This document shows, one piece after another, positions 28,017 through 36,573 of a DNA stretch of 64,000 bases. Origin of the DNA: Aquitalea sp. LB_tupeE (GTDB lineage Bacteria > Pseudomonadota > Gammaproteobacteria > Burkholderiales > Chromobacteriaceae). Location: contig NZ_JACAXB010000033.1 of NCBI RefSeq assembly GCF_013391415.1, forward strand, positions 1-64,000, given 5' to 3'. Position 1 is the first letter of the stretch. Each line of letters begins with the position of its first letter. The notes below the pieces were generated by a model, which saw only the letters and a list, made by a program, of their open reading frames with translations, was not told the DNA's origin and ran no database searches. A program made the position numbers and the translations under genes.

Positions 28017-28043
28017 AAAAAAGGCCTCACGGGGCCTTTTTTG
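28017..28043 (+). terminator. Intrinsic terminator after the EAL/HDOD gene
   Basis: A 9-bp stem (AAAAAGGCC with GGCCTTTTT) is followed by further T. Confidence 0.9.
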
Positions 28044-28124
28044 ATACCCATTGCCAAGCAGCTGACGCGAGAGCGGTGAGGCCTTGACTGCTTGTGGTCA
28101 GGTATTAAGTTTCTGGGATGATAT

Positions 28125-28153
28125 TTGCATTATTTGACATAATATATATTATG
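28125..28153 (+). promoter_or_regulatory. AT-rich promoter with a perfect 16-bp palindrome upstream of tas
   Basis: CATAATATATATTATG at 28138-28153 is a perfect palindrome. It covers a -10-like TATTAT (28147-28152) that pairs with TTGCAT at 28125-28130 (16-bp spacer); a second -35-like TTGACA overlaps its left edge (28134-28139). A repressor bound to the palindrome would block RNA polymerase. The cognate regulator is not obvious nearby. Confidence 0.55.
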
Positions 28154-28186
28154 CGAACTAAAGTATTCACATACGGAGGATTGCTT

Positions 28187-28234
28187 ATGGAAGTAAATGA
28201 CTTCTCAGTCATCGTTCGCATCAGTACCATGTAG
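28187..28234 (+). CDS. Possible 15-codon leader peptide upstream of tas
   Basis: An ATG preceded by an excellent ribosome site (GGAGG, seven bases upstream) opens a short frame, MEVNDFSVIVRISTM, that ends with TAG at 28232-28234. The tas start codon follows 32 bases later with a weaker GGAAAG site. It is the only strong Shine-Dalgarno in the leader, so ribosomes should load here. It could be a regulatory leader peptide or a small protein; there is no obvious run of one amino acid as in classic attenuators. Confidence 0.45.
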   Translation: MEVNDFSVIVRISTM

Positions 28235-28266
28235 TTCTCCACCCACCTGACGGAAAGATACGAATC

Positions 28267-29319
28267 ATGCAATATCGCAAGCTGGGCGACACAGATGTAT
28301 CAGTAAGCGTGATTGCTCTGGGAACCATGACCTGGGGTGAACAGAATACCGAAGCCGAGGCGCATAGCCAGATTGACCTGGCGCTTGAACATGGGGTGAA
28401 TCTGCTAGATGCTGCAGAAATGTATCCGGTTCCACCTCGCCCGGAGACACAAGGCCTGACAGAGTCCTATATTGGCAGCTGGTTAAGAAAAACCGGCCTG
28501 CGTGATCGCATCGTGCTGGCTAGCAAGGCGGCAGGTCCGGCTACCGACCCCAAGCGGCCAAGTCATTTTCGTGATGGCAACCCTCACTTTGATCGTAAGA
28601 ATCTGACGCAGGCGCTGAACGATAGCCTGCGACGTCTGCAGACTGATTATCTTGACCTGTACCAGCTGCACTGGCCGGACCGTACTGCAAACACATTTGG
28701 TACTCTGGGTTTTCCTTGGCAGGATGACCCGGTCGGCAGTACGCCGATTGAAGAAACACTGTCCATCCTGCAGGAATTCATTCGTGATGGAAAAGTCCGC
28801 GCCATTGGCCTGTCCAATGAAACGCCATGGGGTGTGGCGCAGTTTCTGAAGGCTTCGGAGAATCTTGGCTTGCCACGCGTGGTGAGTATCCAGAACCCGT
28901 ACAGCCTGCTAAACCGGCTGTATGAAATTGGCCTGTCAGAATTCAGCCGACGGGAAAATGTCGGTTTGCTGGCTTATTCGCCGCTGGCCTTTGGTGTGCT
29001 GACAGGTAAATACCTGAATGGCGCACGACCAGCCGGCGGCCGCCTGACCTTGTTCGATCGTTTTACCCGCTACAGCAGCCCGACAGCTGCTGAGGCGAGC
29101 AAGGCTTATGTGGAACTGGCGCAGCAGCATGGAATCAGTCCGGCGCAACTGGCCCTTGCCTTTGTCAACAGCCGTCCGTTTGTCACCAGCAATATCATTG
29201 GTGCGACTACGCTGGCACAGTTGCAGGAAAATCTGGATAGCATCCACGTCACGCTGAACGATGAAGTACTGCGGCAGCTGGAAGCCATTCATGCGCGAAT
29301 TCCCAACCCCTGCCCTTGA
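28267..29319 (+). CDS. tas: NADP(H)-dependent aldo-keto reductase Tas
   Basis: A 350-residue aldo-keto reductase with a TIM-barrel pattern: MQYRKLGDTDVSVSVIALGT at the start, the catalytic Asp/Tyr region LLDAAEMYPVPPRPETQG, the Lys in RIVLASKAAGP, the His in YLDLYQLHWPDR, and the cofactor-binding tail TSNIIGATTLAQLQENLDSI. The MTWGEQNTEAEAHSQ text and the long PDRTANTFG loop are characteristic of E. coli Tas. It reduces carbonyl compounds in the cytoplasm; the natural substrate is uncertain. It is a single gene with its own leader and terminator. Confidence 0.93.
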   Translation: MQYRKLGDTDVSVSVIALGTMTWGEQNTEAEAHSQIDLALEHGVNLLDAAEMYPVPPRPETQGLTESYIGSWLRKTGLRDRIVLASKAAGPATDPKRPSHFRDGNPHFDRKNLTQALNDSLRRLQTDYLDLYQLHWPDRTANTFGTLGFPWQDDPVGSTPIEETLSILQEFIRDGKVRAIGLSNETPWGVAQFLKASENLGLPRVVSIQNPYSLLNRLYEIGLSEFSRRENVGLLAYSPLAFGVLTGKYLNGARPAGGRLTLFDRFTRYSSPTAAEASKAYVELAQQHGISPAQLALAFVNSRPFVTSNIIGATTLAQLQENLDSIHVTLNDEVLRQLEAIHARIPNPCP

Positions 29320-29337
29320 TCTGGCCATGCAAGCATG

Positions 29338-29364
29338 AAAAAGCCCTGCATTGCAGGGCTTTTT
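29338..29364 (+). terminator. Intrinsic terminator of tas
   Basis: A 12-bp stem (AAAAAGCCCTGC with GCAGGGCTTTTT) with an ATT loop; the A- and T-runs could serve both strands. Confidence 0.9.
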
Positions 29365-29388
29365 CTTTTAAATGCGCAAGCAATACGC

Positions 29389-29643
29389 TTAGGCAATTTC
29401 TTTTTCGCGCTGATACATGGCATAGCTGAAAATCGGCCAGCCGGAAGCCAGTGCCTGCTCCAGGGTCAGCTGTTGCGGCTGCCAGTGTTCCGGTTGCTCG
29501 TCGTCAAATTCACCGAAAACATCATACAGCGTAGCTGACAGTACATCGTCCAGCTCATCTGCCGACTTCATCTCAACAATAATGAAGTCATACATTTTTT
29601 CCCATTCGCTGGAATTGCGCATCGGAACCTTGAAGAACACCAT
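29389..29643 (-). CDS. Small acidic protein of unknown function
   Basis: An 84-residue cytoplasmic protein that I do not recognise. It begins MVFFKVPMRNSSEWEKMYDF and contains an acidic middle (EFDDEQPEHW) and a C-terminal LEQALASGWPIFSYAMYQRE. The start at 29643 follows an AGGAG site seven bases upstream; a longer in-frame start at 29664 would run through it. It lies alone between tas and rmuC, separated by 113 bases from the latter. Confidence 0.65.
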   Translation of the reverse strand: MVFFKVPMRNSSEWEKMYDFIIVEMKSADELDDVLSATLYDVFGEFDDEQPEHWQPQQLTLEQALASGWPIFSYAMYQREKEIA

Positions 29644-29756
29644 ACTGATACTCCTGTTTGTCATGCTGGCCGCAAGAAGGCTGCGGTCATGCTTGCTGAT
29701 TTAACGGCGCTATCTTAACCATTTGGCGCAAATAGTTCACCCCCAAATCAGCGTAT

Positions 29757-31238
29757 TCATTCATCACTCCCCTCTTCTGCCACATCACTAAGCAGATGCC
29801 CAGGGAGTTGCTTGCTGTGCTTGATACCCATCTTACGCAGACGTTCCGCGCTGGCCAGCAGATTGCCACGTCCAGACGAGAGCTGGCGCATGGCATCGCC
29901 AAAAACCTCGCGGGTACTGTCCAGCTGTTTGCCCAGTTTTTCCATATTGCTGACAAAACCGGCAAACTTGTCGTACATGGCACCACTTTGTCGGGCAATT
30001 TCCTGTGCGTTCTGATTCTGGTACTCGTAACGCCAGATGCTGGCCACGGTACGTAGCGTGGCCAGCAAGGTGCTGGGACCGACAATCATGATGCGGCGTT
30101 CAAAAGCCTCGTTAAACAAGCTCATGTCATGCTGCACCGCCAGCAAGTAAGCGGGCTCCACAGGAATGAACATGAAAACAAAATCCACAGTATTCAGCCG
30201 GTACAGGTCCTGATAGCGCTTTTCGGACAAGCTGCGTATGTGTTGGCGGATGGCGGCGACATGTGCCTTAAGCGCCTGTTCGCGGGCGGGCTCGTCGCTG
30301 CTAGCGACATAGCGCACATAGGCGTTGAGGCTCACTTTGGAATCCACTACCAGCTGTTTGCCTTCTGGCAGGTCGATAACCACATCGGGCTGATAGCGCT
30401 TCAGGCCATCTTCTGTTTCCAGTACATCGGACACCTGCACACGGTACTCACGATCCCGGCTCAAGCCCGACGTTTCCAGTACCTTCTCCAGCACCATTTC
30501 ACCCCAGTTGCCCTGAGCCTTGTTGTTGCTGCCGGTCAGTGCCTGGGTCAGGGCGATGGCATCCTGGTTCAGGCGGGTGTTCATCTCTTGCAGGCGGCGC
30601 AATTCCTGCTCCAGGGTCAGGCGTTCCTTGGAGTCCTTGTCGTAGGTGTCCTGCACCAGTTTGCCAAAGCCCTGAATGCGCTCGTGCAAGGGCCCTAGCA
30701 TGGCTCCCAGGCTCTGCTGATTCTGCTCGGCAAAGCGTTTGGACTTTTCTTCCAGGATGTCATTGGCCAGCGCTTTGAACTGATTGCTGAGCGTCTCTTT
30801 GGCCTCGGTCAGCAAGGCCAGTTTATCTGCCGCTTGCTGACGTTCCATGTGCAGCATGGTTTGCAGCTCTTGCTCACGATTGCTCAGGCGGACCAGTTCC
30901 TGGGCCTGTTGCTGAAGCTGTTGGCTTTGCCGCTGCCAGTCGTTGCGCGTTTGCTCCAACTGGCGGGCCTGCTCCTGCTTGCTGGCCCAGTGGGCTGCCG
31001 TTTGTTGCTGTGCTTCAGCCAACTGTGTCCGCAAGTCGTTCAGCTCCCGGGATTGAACATCAGACTGCTGGCGTAACTGCTGTAATGATTCCTGTAGGGA
31101 TTCCAGCCGCGCTTGCAAGCCCGCTTCTTGCTGCAGCCATTGCTGGCGCTCGCTTGCATGGCGCTGCAGTCCCCGGAAACAGGCTAGCAGGCTCGCGGAG
31201 GTACATAGCAACAGCAGGCCCAATATCAGTTCTGTCAT
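29757..31238 (-). CDS. rmuC: DNA recombination protein RmuC
   Basis: A 493-residue protein with one N-terminal membrane helix (LILGLLLLCTSASLLACF), a long Gln/Leu-rich coiled coil (about residues 25-150) and the RmuC nuclease-like domain (about 190-455), with GNWGEMVLEKVLETSGL, DVVIDLPEGKQLVVDSKVSL and YEYQNQNAQEIARQSG. RmuC limits recombination at inverted repeats; the domain belongs to the restriction-endonuclease-like fold. It is divergent from gdhA. Confidence 0.95.
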   Translation of the reverse strand: MTELILGLLLLCTSASLLACFRGLQRHASERQQWLQQEAGLQARLESLQESLQQLRQQSDVQSRELNDLRTQLAEAQQQTAAHWASKQEQARQLEQTRNDWQRQSQQLQQQAQELVRLSNREQELQTMLHMERQQAADKLALLTEAKETLSNQFKALANDILEEKSKRFAEQNQQSLGAMLGPLHERIQGFGKLVQDTYDKDSKERLTLEQELRRLQEMNTRLNQDAIALTQALTGSNNKAQGNWGEMVLEKVLETSGLSRDREYRVQVSDVLETEDGLKRYQPDVVIDLPEGKQLVVDSKVSLNAYVRYVASSDEPAREQALKAHVAAIRQHIRSLSEKRYQDLYRLNTVDFVFMFIPVEPAYLLAVQHDMSLFNEAFERRIMIVGPSTLLATLRTVASIWRYEYQNQNAQEIARQSGAMYDKFAGFVSNMEKLGKQLDSTREVFGDAMRQLSSGRGNLLASAERLRKMGIKHSKQLPGHLLSDVAEEGSDE

Positions 31239-31451
31239 GATTTTCTTTTCGGCAGGATGACAATCGAGCCAGCATAGCGAACATGATTGAATTTGTACAT
31301 ATTCATGTCAAAGTGGTCGGTGGCAGCCAAGAATATTCTCCATGCAGGCAAAGACTATTCCGATTTTGCCCTGATTGACGCCCTGACAGGCTTGCCCTGC
31401 TCCTTTGCTGGCTAAACTTGTGCCCTCGAAAACTCGCCATTCACACACGCC

Positions 31452-32789
31452 ATGTTTGATAGCACGCTTTTCCTTGAGCACCTGCGCCAGCGCAATCCCC
31501 ACCAACCGGAATACCTGCAAGCAGTCCATGAAGTATTCGAGAGTTTGCAGCCCTTCTTGCGGCAGCATCCGCACTACACCGATCAGGCTTTGCTGGAGCG
31601 TCTGGCCGAACCTGAGCGCATCATCATGTTCCGTGTGTGTTGGACGAATGATCATGGTCGGGTGCAGGTCAATCGTGGATACCGGGTGCAACACAGCATG
31701 GCCATTGGCCCGTACAAGGGCGGGATACGCTTTCATCCCTCAGTGAATCTTTCTGTTCTCAAGTTTCTGGCTTTCGAACAAACACTTAAAAATGCACTCA
31801 CCACCCTGCCCATGGGCGGTGCCAAAGGCGGATCAGACTTCAACCCCAAGGGCAAGAGCCAGGCCGAAGTCATGCGCTTTTGTCAGGCCTTTGCCTGCGA
31901 GCTTTACCGCCACATCGGCGCCGACACGGATGTCCCGGCAGGTGATATCGGCGTGGGTGGACGTGAAGTTGCCTATATGGCAGGCATGGTGAAAAAGCTG
32001 GGTAATCGGGCGGATTGTGTGTTTACCGGTAAAGGCTTGAGCTTTGGCGGCTCGCTGATGCGGCCGGAGGCAACCGGATTTGGCACCGTATATTTTGCTC
32101 AAGAAATGCTTAAGACGCGGGGCTTGTCACTGGAAGGCATGCGGGTGAGTGTGTCGGGTTCTGGCAATGTGGCGCAGTATGCCATCGCCAAAGCCATGGA
32201 ACTGGGTGCCAGAGTCCTGACTGCCTCGGATTCAAGTGGCACGGTTCTGGATGAGCAGGGTTTCACCCCGGCCAAGCTGACCGAGCTGATGGATGTCAAG
32301 AACCGTCAGTATGGACGCATCAGCGATTACGCAGCGCGACTGGGCCTGCCCTTCTTGCTGGGCAAGCGCCCCTGGCAGGTAGCTGTTGATGTGGCCCTGC
32401 CCTGTGCCACACAGAACGAACTGGATGAAAATGATGCGCGCAGTCTGATTGCCAATGGCGTGTGCTGTGTGGCCGAAGGTGCCAATATGCCATCCACCTG
32501 GCAAGCCGTGCAATGCTTTGAACAGGCTGACGTGCTGTATGCCCCCGGCAAGGCCAGCAATGCTGGTGGCGTGGCAACCTCGGGGCTGGAAATGAGCCAG
32601 AATGCAGCGCGTATCAGCTGGACGCACGGGGAAGTCGATGCGCGCTTGCATGCCATCATGCAGGGCATACACCAGGCCTGTGTCAATCACGGGCGCGGGG
32701 AGGATGGACGTGTCAGTTATGTACGCGGAGCGAATATAGCCGGGTTCGCCAAAGTGGCCGATGCCATGCTGGCGCAGGGTCTCATCTGA
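31452..32789 (+). CDS. gdhA: NADP-specific glutamate dehydrogenase
   Basis: A 445-residue hexameric-type enzyme that makes glutamate from 2-oxoglutarate, ammonia and NADPH. It shows RGYRVQHSMAIGPYKGGIRF, the catalytic-lysine motif TTLPMGGAKGGSDFNPKG, VPAGDIGVGGREVAYMAG, and the nucleotide loop VSGSGNVAQYAI. The length fits the bacterial NADP form. A TTGCCC/TAAACT pair about 15 bp apart near 31390-31420 could be the promoter. No partner gene for ammonia assimilation is adjacent. Confidence 0.96.
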   Translation: MFDSTLFLEHLRQRNPHQPEYLQAVHEVFESLQPFLRQHPHYTDQALLERLAEPERIIMFRVCWTNDHGRVQVNRGYRVQHSMAIGPYKGGIRFHPSVNLSVLKFLAFEQTLKNALTTLPMGGAKGGSDFNPKGKSQAEVMRFCQAFACELYRHIGADTDVPAGDIGVGGREVAYMAGMVKKLGNRADCVFTGKGLSFGGSLMRPEATGFGTVYFAQEMLKTRGLSLEGMRVSVSGSGNVAQYAIAKAMELGARVLTASDSSGTVLDEQGFTPAKLTELMDVKNRQYGRISDYAARLGLPFLLGKRPWQVAVDVALPCATQNELDENDARSLIANGVCCVAEGANMPSTWQAVQCFEQADVLYAPGKASNAGGVATSGLEMSQNAARISWTHGEVDARLHAIMQGIHQACVNHGRGEDGRVSYVRGANIAGFAKVADAMLAQGLI

Positions 32790-32868
32790 TTTTTATTGCG
32801 CAAGTGCGTGGCTGACAAACCCTGGCGCGGGCGCAATAATTGCGCCTTACACTTTGGTTTCATCATTC

Positions 32869-33576
32869 ATGCGCTGCCTTTTATTGTTCATCCTGATAGT
32901 TGGTCATGCCTGGGCCGACGGCCCGACCTTGCCAGCCCATTTGCAGCTGGCCCGGCAACTGCTTGCAGAGGTCAGCCCCGAGCACAACAGCTATCAGCAT
33001 CATGGCTGGGTGCGTTGGCAAGGCGATACCGGCTTGCTGGGCCGAGCCGAATACAGCACGGTGCAAACGGATTGCAGTGGCTTGCTTGATGCCATTTTCC
33101 AGCGTACCGACAGTCTGGTGCTGGATGGCGTGCGCAGAACTTACTGGAAGGAATACCCCAAGGCCGAGAATTACTACGCCGCAATTGCCGCTGGTCAGGG
33201 CTTCGTCCGGCGCGAGCGCATGCAGGATGTGGAAGCAGGTGATGTTTTTGCCGTGCGTTACCTGCATGCCAAGGACACCGGCCATGTAATGATCGTCAAC
33301 AGCAAGCCGGAAATCTTGGATCCTCCGCTGCCACCCTTGCGGGAAGGAAGCACCCAATGGCGGATGGAGGTGATCGACTCGGCCGGAGCGCACTGGAAAA
33401 ATGACACACGCTACCGGGAGGATGGCAGCAAGCAAACCGGAATCGGGCGTGGCTGGGTACGCATTTATGCGCGTGTGGATGGCAGCCTGACTGGCTGGAG
33501 CTGGTCTACCGGGCCGGCCAGTAAATTTCGCGACGACGATCAACTGGCCATCGGTCAGCCGGTTTATCCACAATAA
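32869..33576 (+). CDS. Secreted NlpC/P60-like protein of unknown role
   Basis: A 235-residue protein with a short signal peptide (MRCLLLFILIVGHAWADG). The mature part has the ordered Cys-His pattern of NlpC/P60 cysteine peptidases: TDCSGLLDAIFQ (Cys at about 66), then AGDVFAVRYLHAKDTGHVMIV (His at about 143), with a polar residue further on. That family cuts peptidoglycan peptides or related amides in the periplasm, but this protein is divergent and could have another substrate. The start at 32869 avoids an overlap with gdhA that the longer in-frame start at 32761 would create. It follows gdhA by about 80 bases and may share its transcript. Confidence 0.65.
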   Translation: MRCLLLFILIVGHAWADGPTLPAHLQLARQLLAEVSPEHNSYQHHGWVRWQGDTGLLGRAEYSTVQTDCSGLLDAIFQRTDSLVLDGVRRTYWKEYPKAENYYAAIAAGQGFVRRERMQDVEAGDVFAVRYLHAKDTGHVMIVNSKPEILDPPLPPLREGSTQWRMEVIDSAGAHWKNDTRYREDGSKQTGIGRGWVRIYARVDGSLTGWSWSTGPASKFRDDDQLAIGQPVYPQ

Positions 33577-33595
33577 TCATCGCGCATGGACGGCA

Positions 33596-35287
33596 TCAGT
33601 CTGCCGCCACCCAATGCTGTAGGTAGATTTGCAGCTCCTTGCGCCCTTGCCATTCATTGGCCACCAGCTGATACACCGCATTGATATTGTCGGGCAGCCA
33701 GTCCACCTGATTGAACAGCATGGCGTCGAACTCCTGTCCTTGCTTGGCAATGCGCAGCTTCAGATGCTTATCACCCACCACGCGCTGGCTCATTACGGCA
33801 AAACGGTCGTGGAAATACGGCACTGGGAAGCCTTGCCCCCACACCTCGGACGCCAACTGCTCGGCAAAGGGCAGATGGAGTTCGCGCGCATCCAGGCTGC
33901 CATCGGTTTCGATGGTGCGGGTGAGCTGGTTTTCGTCCAGCAACTCACGCGCCACCTGCTCGAATGCCTGCTGGAATTCGGCAAACCTTGCTTCTGCCAG
34001 CGTCATGCCTGCCGCCATGGCATGGCCGCCAAATTTCAGGATCAAGCCTGGGTTGCGCTTGAACACCAAGTCCAGCGCATCACGCAAATGGAAACCGGGA
34101 ATCGAACGGCCGGAACCCTTGATTTCGCCTTCATCGCCGGGTGCAAATACGATGGCCGGGCGGTGGAAACGTTCTTTCAGCCGCGAGGCGACAATGCCCA
34201 CGACCCCTTGATGCCAGTCATCCCGGTACAAGGTAAGGGTGTAGCGGTCTTCCGGGTCGATGCTGGACAGCACCGCCAGGGCTTCATCCTGCATGCCGTG
34301 CTCGATGACCCGGCGCTCGCGGTTTAGCCGGTCCAGCTCTTGCGCCAGCGTCATGGCTTGGCTTTCCGTACCGGACAGCAAGCAGGCAATGCCCAGACTC
34401 ATGTCATCCAGACGACCGGCTGCATTCAGTCGGGGGCCCAAGGTAAAGCCCAAGTCAAAGGTATTGGCCTTGTAATGTGCGCGCCCGGCAATGCGGAACA
34501 GTGCGGCGATGCCGGGCACCATGCGGCCGCTACGCATGCGGCGCAGGCCGTTTTCCACCAGAATGCGGTTGTTTTGATCCAGCCGTACCACGTCGGCTAC
34601 CGTGCCCAGTGCTACGTAGTCCAGCAATTCGCCCAGATTGGGTTCGGTCCGTCCAGCATAGATACCGCGTTGGCGTTGCTCGGCACGCAAAGCCAGCAAC
34701 ACATAAAACATCACCCCTACCCCGGCCAGATGCTTGGAAGGAAAGGCGCAGCCCGGCTGATTCGGGTTAACGATCAAGGCCTGCGGCAAGGTGTCTCCGG
34801 GCAGGTGGTGGTCGGTAATCAGTACCTCGATGCCCAATGCCCGTGCCCGCTCCACCCCGGCCACGCTGGCGATGCCGTTATCAACGGTGACGATGATGTC
34901 CGGCTTGCTTTGCGCTGCCAGATCGACAATTTCCGGGGTCAGGCCGTAACCGTATTCAAAACGGTTCGGCACAATGAAGTCCACCTTGCCGCCCAGCATG
35001 GACAACCCTTTTACCGCCACCGAGCAGGCAGTTGCCCCGTCGGCGTCGTAGTCGGCCACCACCAGCATGCGTTGCCCGGCCGCAATCGCATCGGCCAGCC
35101 GACTGGCCATGGCCGTGATGTTCTTCATGCTGTGATAAGGCAGCAGCGCTTTGAGGCTGTAGTCCAGCTCATCCGACCCGGCGATGCCGCGGGCGGCATA
35201 CAGCCTGGCCATCAAGGGGCTCAAGCCCTGGGCAATCAGTGCTGTGTGGTATTGATCGGGAATGTTGCGGGTAACAATGCGTGACAT
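33596..35287 (-). CDS. recJ: Single-strand-specific 5'-3' exonuclease RecJ
   Basis: A 563-residue DHH-family nuclease for recombination and mismatch repair. Metal-binding motifs are intact: VVADYDADGATACSVAV, IVTVDNGIASVAGVE, ITDHHLPGDTLP and later FTLGPRLNAAGRLDDMSLG with KFGGHAMAAGMTL. The start at 35287 (MSRIVTRNIPDQY) agrees with the family, whereas an in-frame start at 35383 lies inside the upstream gene. The gene follows the RpfE-type gene by seven bases in the same direction, a pairing I know from betaproteobacteria. Confidence 0.96.
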   Translation of the reverse strand: MSRIVTRNIPDQYHTALIAQGLSPLMARLYAARGIAGSDELDYSLKALLPYHSMKNITAMASRLADAIAAGQRMLVVADYDADGATACSVAVKGLSMLGGKVDFIVPNRFEYGYGLTPEIVDLAAQSKPDIIVTVDNGIASVAGVERARALGIEVLITDHHLPGDTLPQALIVNPNQPGCAFPSKHLAGVGVMFYVLLALRAEQRQRGIYAGRTEPNLGELLDYVALGTVADVVRLDQNNRILVENGLRRMRSGRMVPGIAALFRIAGRAHYKANTFDLGFTLGPRLNAAGRLDDMSLGIACLLSGTESQAMTLAQELDRLNRERRVIEHGMQDEALAVLSSIDPEDRYTLTLYRDDWHQGVVGIVASRLKERFHRPAIVFAPGDEGEIKGSGRSIPGFHLRDALDLVFKRNPGLILKFGGHAMAAGMTLAEARFAEFQQAFEQVARELLDENQLTRTIETDGSLDARELHLPFAEQLASEVWGQGFPVPYFHDRFAVMSQRVVGDKHLKLRIAKQGQEFDAMLFNQVDWLPDNINAVYQLVANEWQGRKELQIYLQHWVAAD

Positions 35288-35294
35288 GAAGTTC

Positions 35295-36308
35295 TCAATA
35301 CAGGGTGGCGGGTGATTGCGGGCGCTGCCAGAATTTCCACACGTCACGGCGACGAATGCGCAGGTTGAACCCGGCGGCGCCATGGCATTGCAGCTGCAAT
35401 TCGGCCAGTTTTCCCTGCTTTAGCGTCTGCAATAGTGGCTGGAACCAGTCGGTTTCCATGCGCTGCAATTGTTCGCGCCAGCCCCAGGCATCCCGGTATT
35501 GCGCTGCTGACAGCAAGGCGTCCTGCACCACGACCACATGGCTGTCGGCTGCCTGCGTGGTGCAGCGCGCCATCAGCCCGGCAAAGTCATAAGGCATGGC
35601 ATCTGTGGTGCAATCAGACTGCTGCAGCAAGATGTCGTCATCGCATAGCAGCAGGTCAGCGGGCTCTTGCTTTGCAAGCGGGCTTGCCGCTGGGCCATCA
35701 CCCCACAGCCAGACACTGTTGACAGCCAGTTCACCCTGCATTTCGCGGGCGTCATTCACCGGATGGGTATAAAGCAGCATCTGCATCTCGTTAAGCAGGC
35801 GACTCCAGTGCAAACCACGCTCGCCTGCGGGCAGATGCTCATTCACGTTTTCGCCTACCGCATCCGGCAGCGGGGTGAATTGCGCCTGGCTGGGCTCTGG
35901 CAGTTGCAGCAACCAGCGCCCCGGCTCGATGGCATGGAAGGTCAGGCCATCTTCGGCAAAGTGCTGGTTCAGGCTTTGCACCATGGCATCGGCTTCATCC
36001 TGCGACAGTCGCATCACGCCGACATCGGCCAGCAAGGCACGGTCGCGATCGATGCGCACGTGTACCGGGTCTGCCAGCAACCAGTGATCGCCCGTCAGTC
36101 CGGCGCGTGCTGCCAGCGCGTGAGCCAGACCGTGCAAAGGAAAGCAAGCAGCACCGCCATACAGCTTGGTCAGGGACACAACCTGGCTGCGTCTGTGGCC
36201 GCGTCCCAGCAGGCAAGACAAATCGGGCAATGACAGCCCGCGGCAAACTTCGGCGCCATCATGGGCGTCCAGCCAGGCAAGTCCTGGCATCAGCAGGGTG
36301 AGCTTCAT
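35295..36308 (-). CDS. RpfE-type regulatory protein (phosphoglycerate-mutase-like)
   Basis: A 337-residue cytoplasmic protein with the layout of the Xanthomonas RpfE family, sometimes labelled as a cofactor-independent phosphoglycerate mutase relative. It starts MKLTLLMPGLAWLDAHDG and includes LADPVHVRIDRDRALLADVG and the WLWGDGPAASP segment. Catalytic residues of a real mutase cannot be identified, so the enzyme name should be treated with caution. It lies directly before recJ and is probably co-transcribed with it. Confidence 0.72.
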   Translation of the reverse strand: MKLTLLMPGLAWLDAHDGAEVCRGLSLPDLSCLLGRGHRRSQVVSLTKLYGGAACFPLHGLAHALAARAGLTGDHWLLADPVHVRIDRDRALLADVGVMRLSQDEADAMVQSLNQHFAEDGLTFHAIEPGRWLLQLPEPSQAQFTPLPDAVGENVNEHLPAGERGLHWSRLLNEMQMLLYTHPVNDAREMQGELAVNSVWLWGDGPAASPLAKQEPADLLLCDDDILLQQSDCTTDAMPYDFAGLMARCTTQAADSHVVVVQDALLSAAQYRDAWGWREQLQRMETDWFQPLLQTLKQGKLAELQLQCHGAAGFNLRIRRRDVWKFWQRPQSPATLY

Positions 36309-36469
36309 TATTGTGATATTTCAGATCGGCAAAGGAGTCGGCAATCGGCCATCTCCTGCCTGTGACAAGATGGCTGACCACGCAAAGCGCCGTACTTGCG
36401 ACGGGAAATGTCTGCAATGCATGGCAAACCCTGTATATTGCAGTGCAACTGCAAGGCAGGCAGCAAAGA

Positions 36470-36504
36470 GCGGGATTATCGCAAACTGGCGGGATTACCG
36501 CAAA
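36470..36504. repeat. Near-perfect 16-bp direct repeat upstream of anmK
   Basis: GCGGGATTATCGCAAA at 36470-36485 recurs as GCGGGATTACCGCAAA at 36489-36504, one mismatch, period 19 bp. It lies 70 bp before the anmK start codon in the divergent gap between the RpfE-type gene and anmK. It may be a tandem binding site. The rest of the 265-bp gap shows no gene I can support. Confidence 0.5.
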
Positions 36505-36573
36505 ACCGCCTGCCCCTTTGTTGTGTATGGCGTGGTGTGCATCACCTTGCCCTGAATAAAAAGCCGACCCGAC

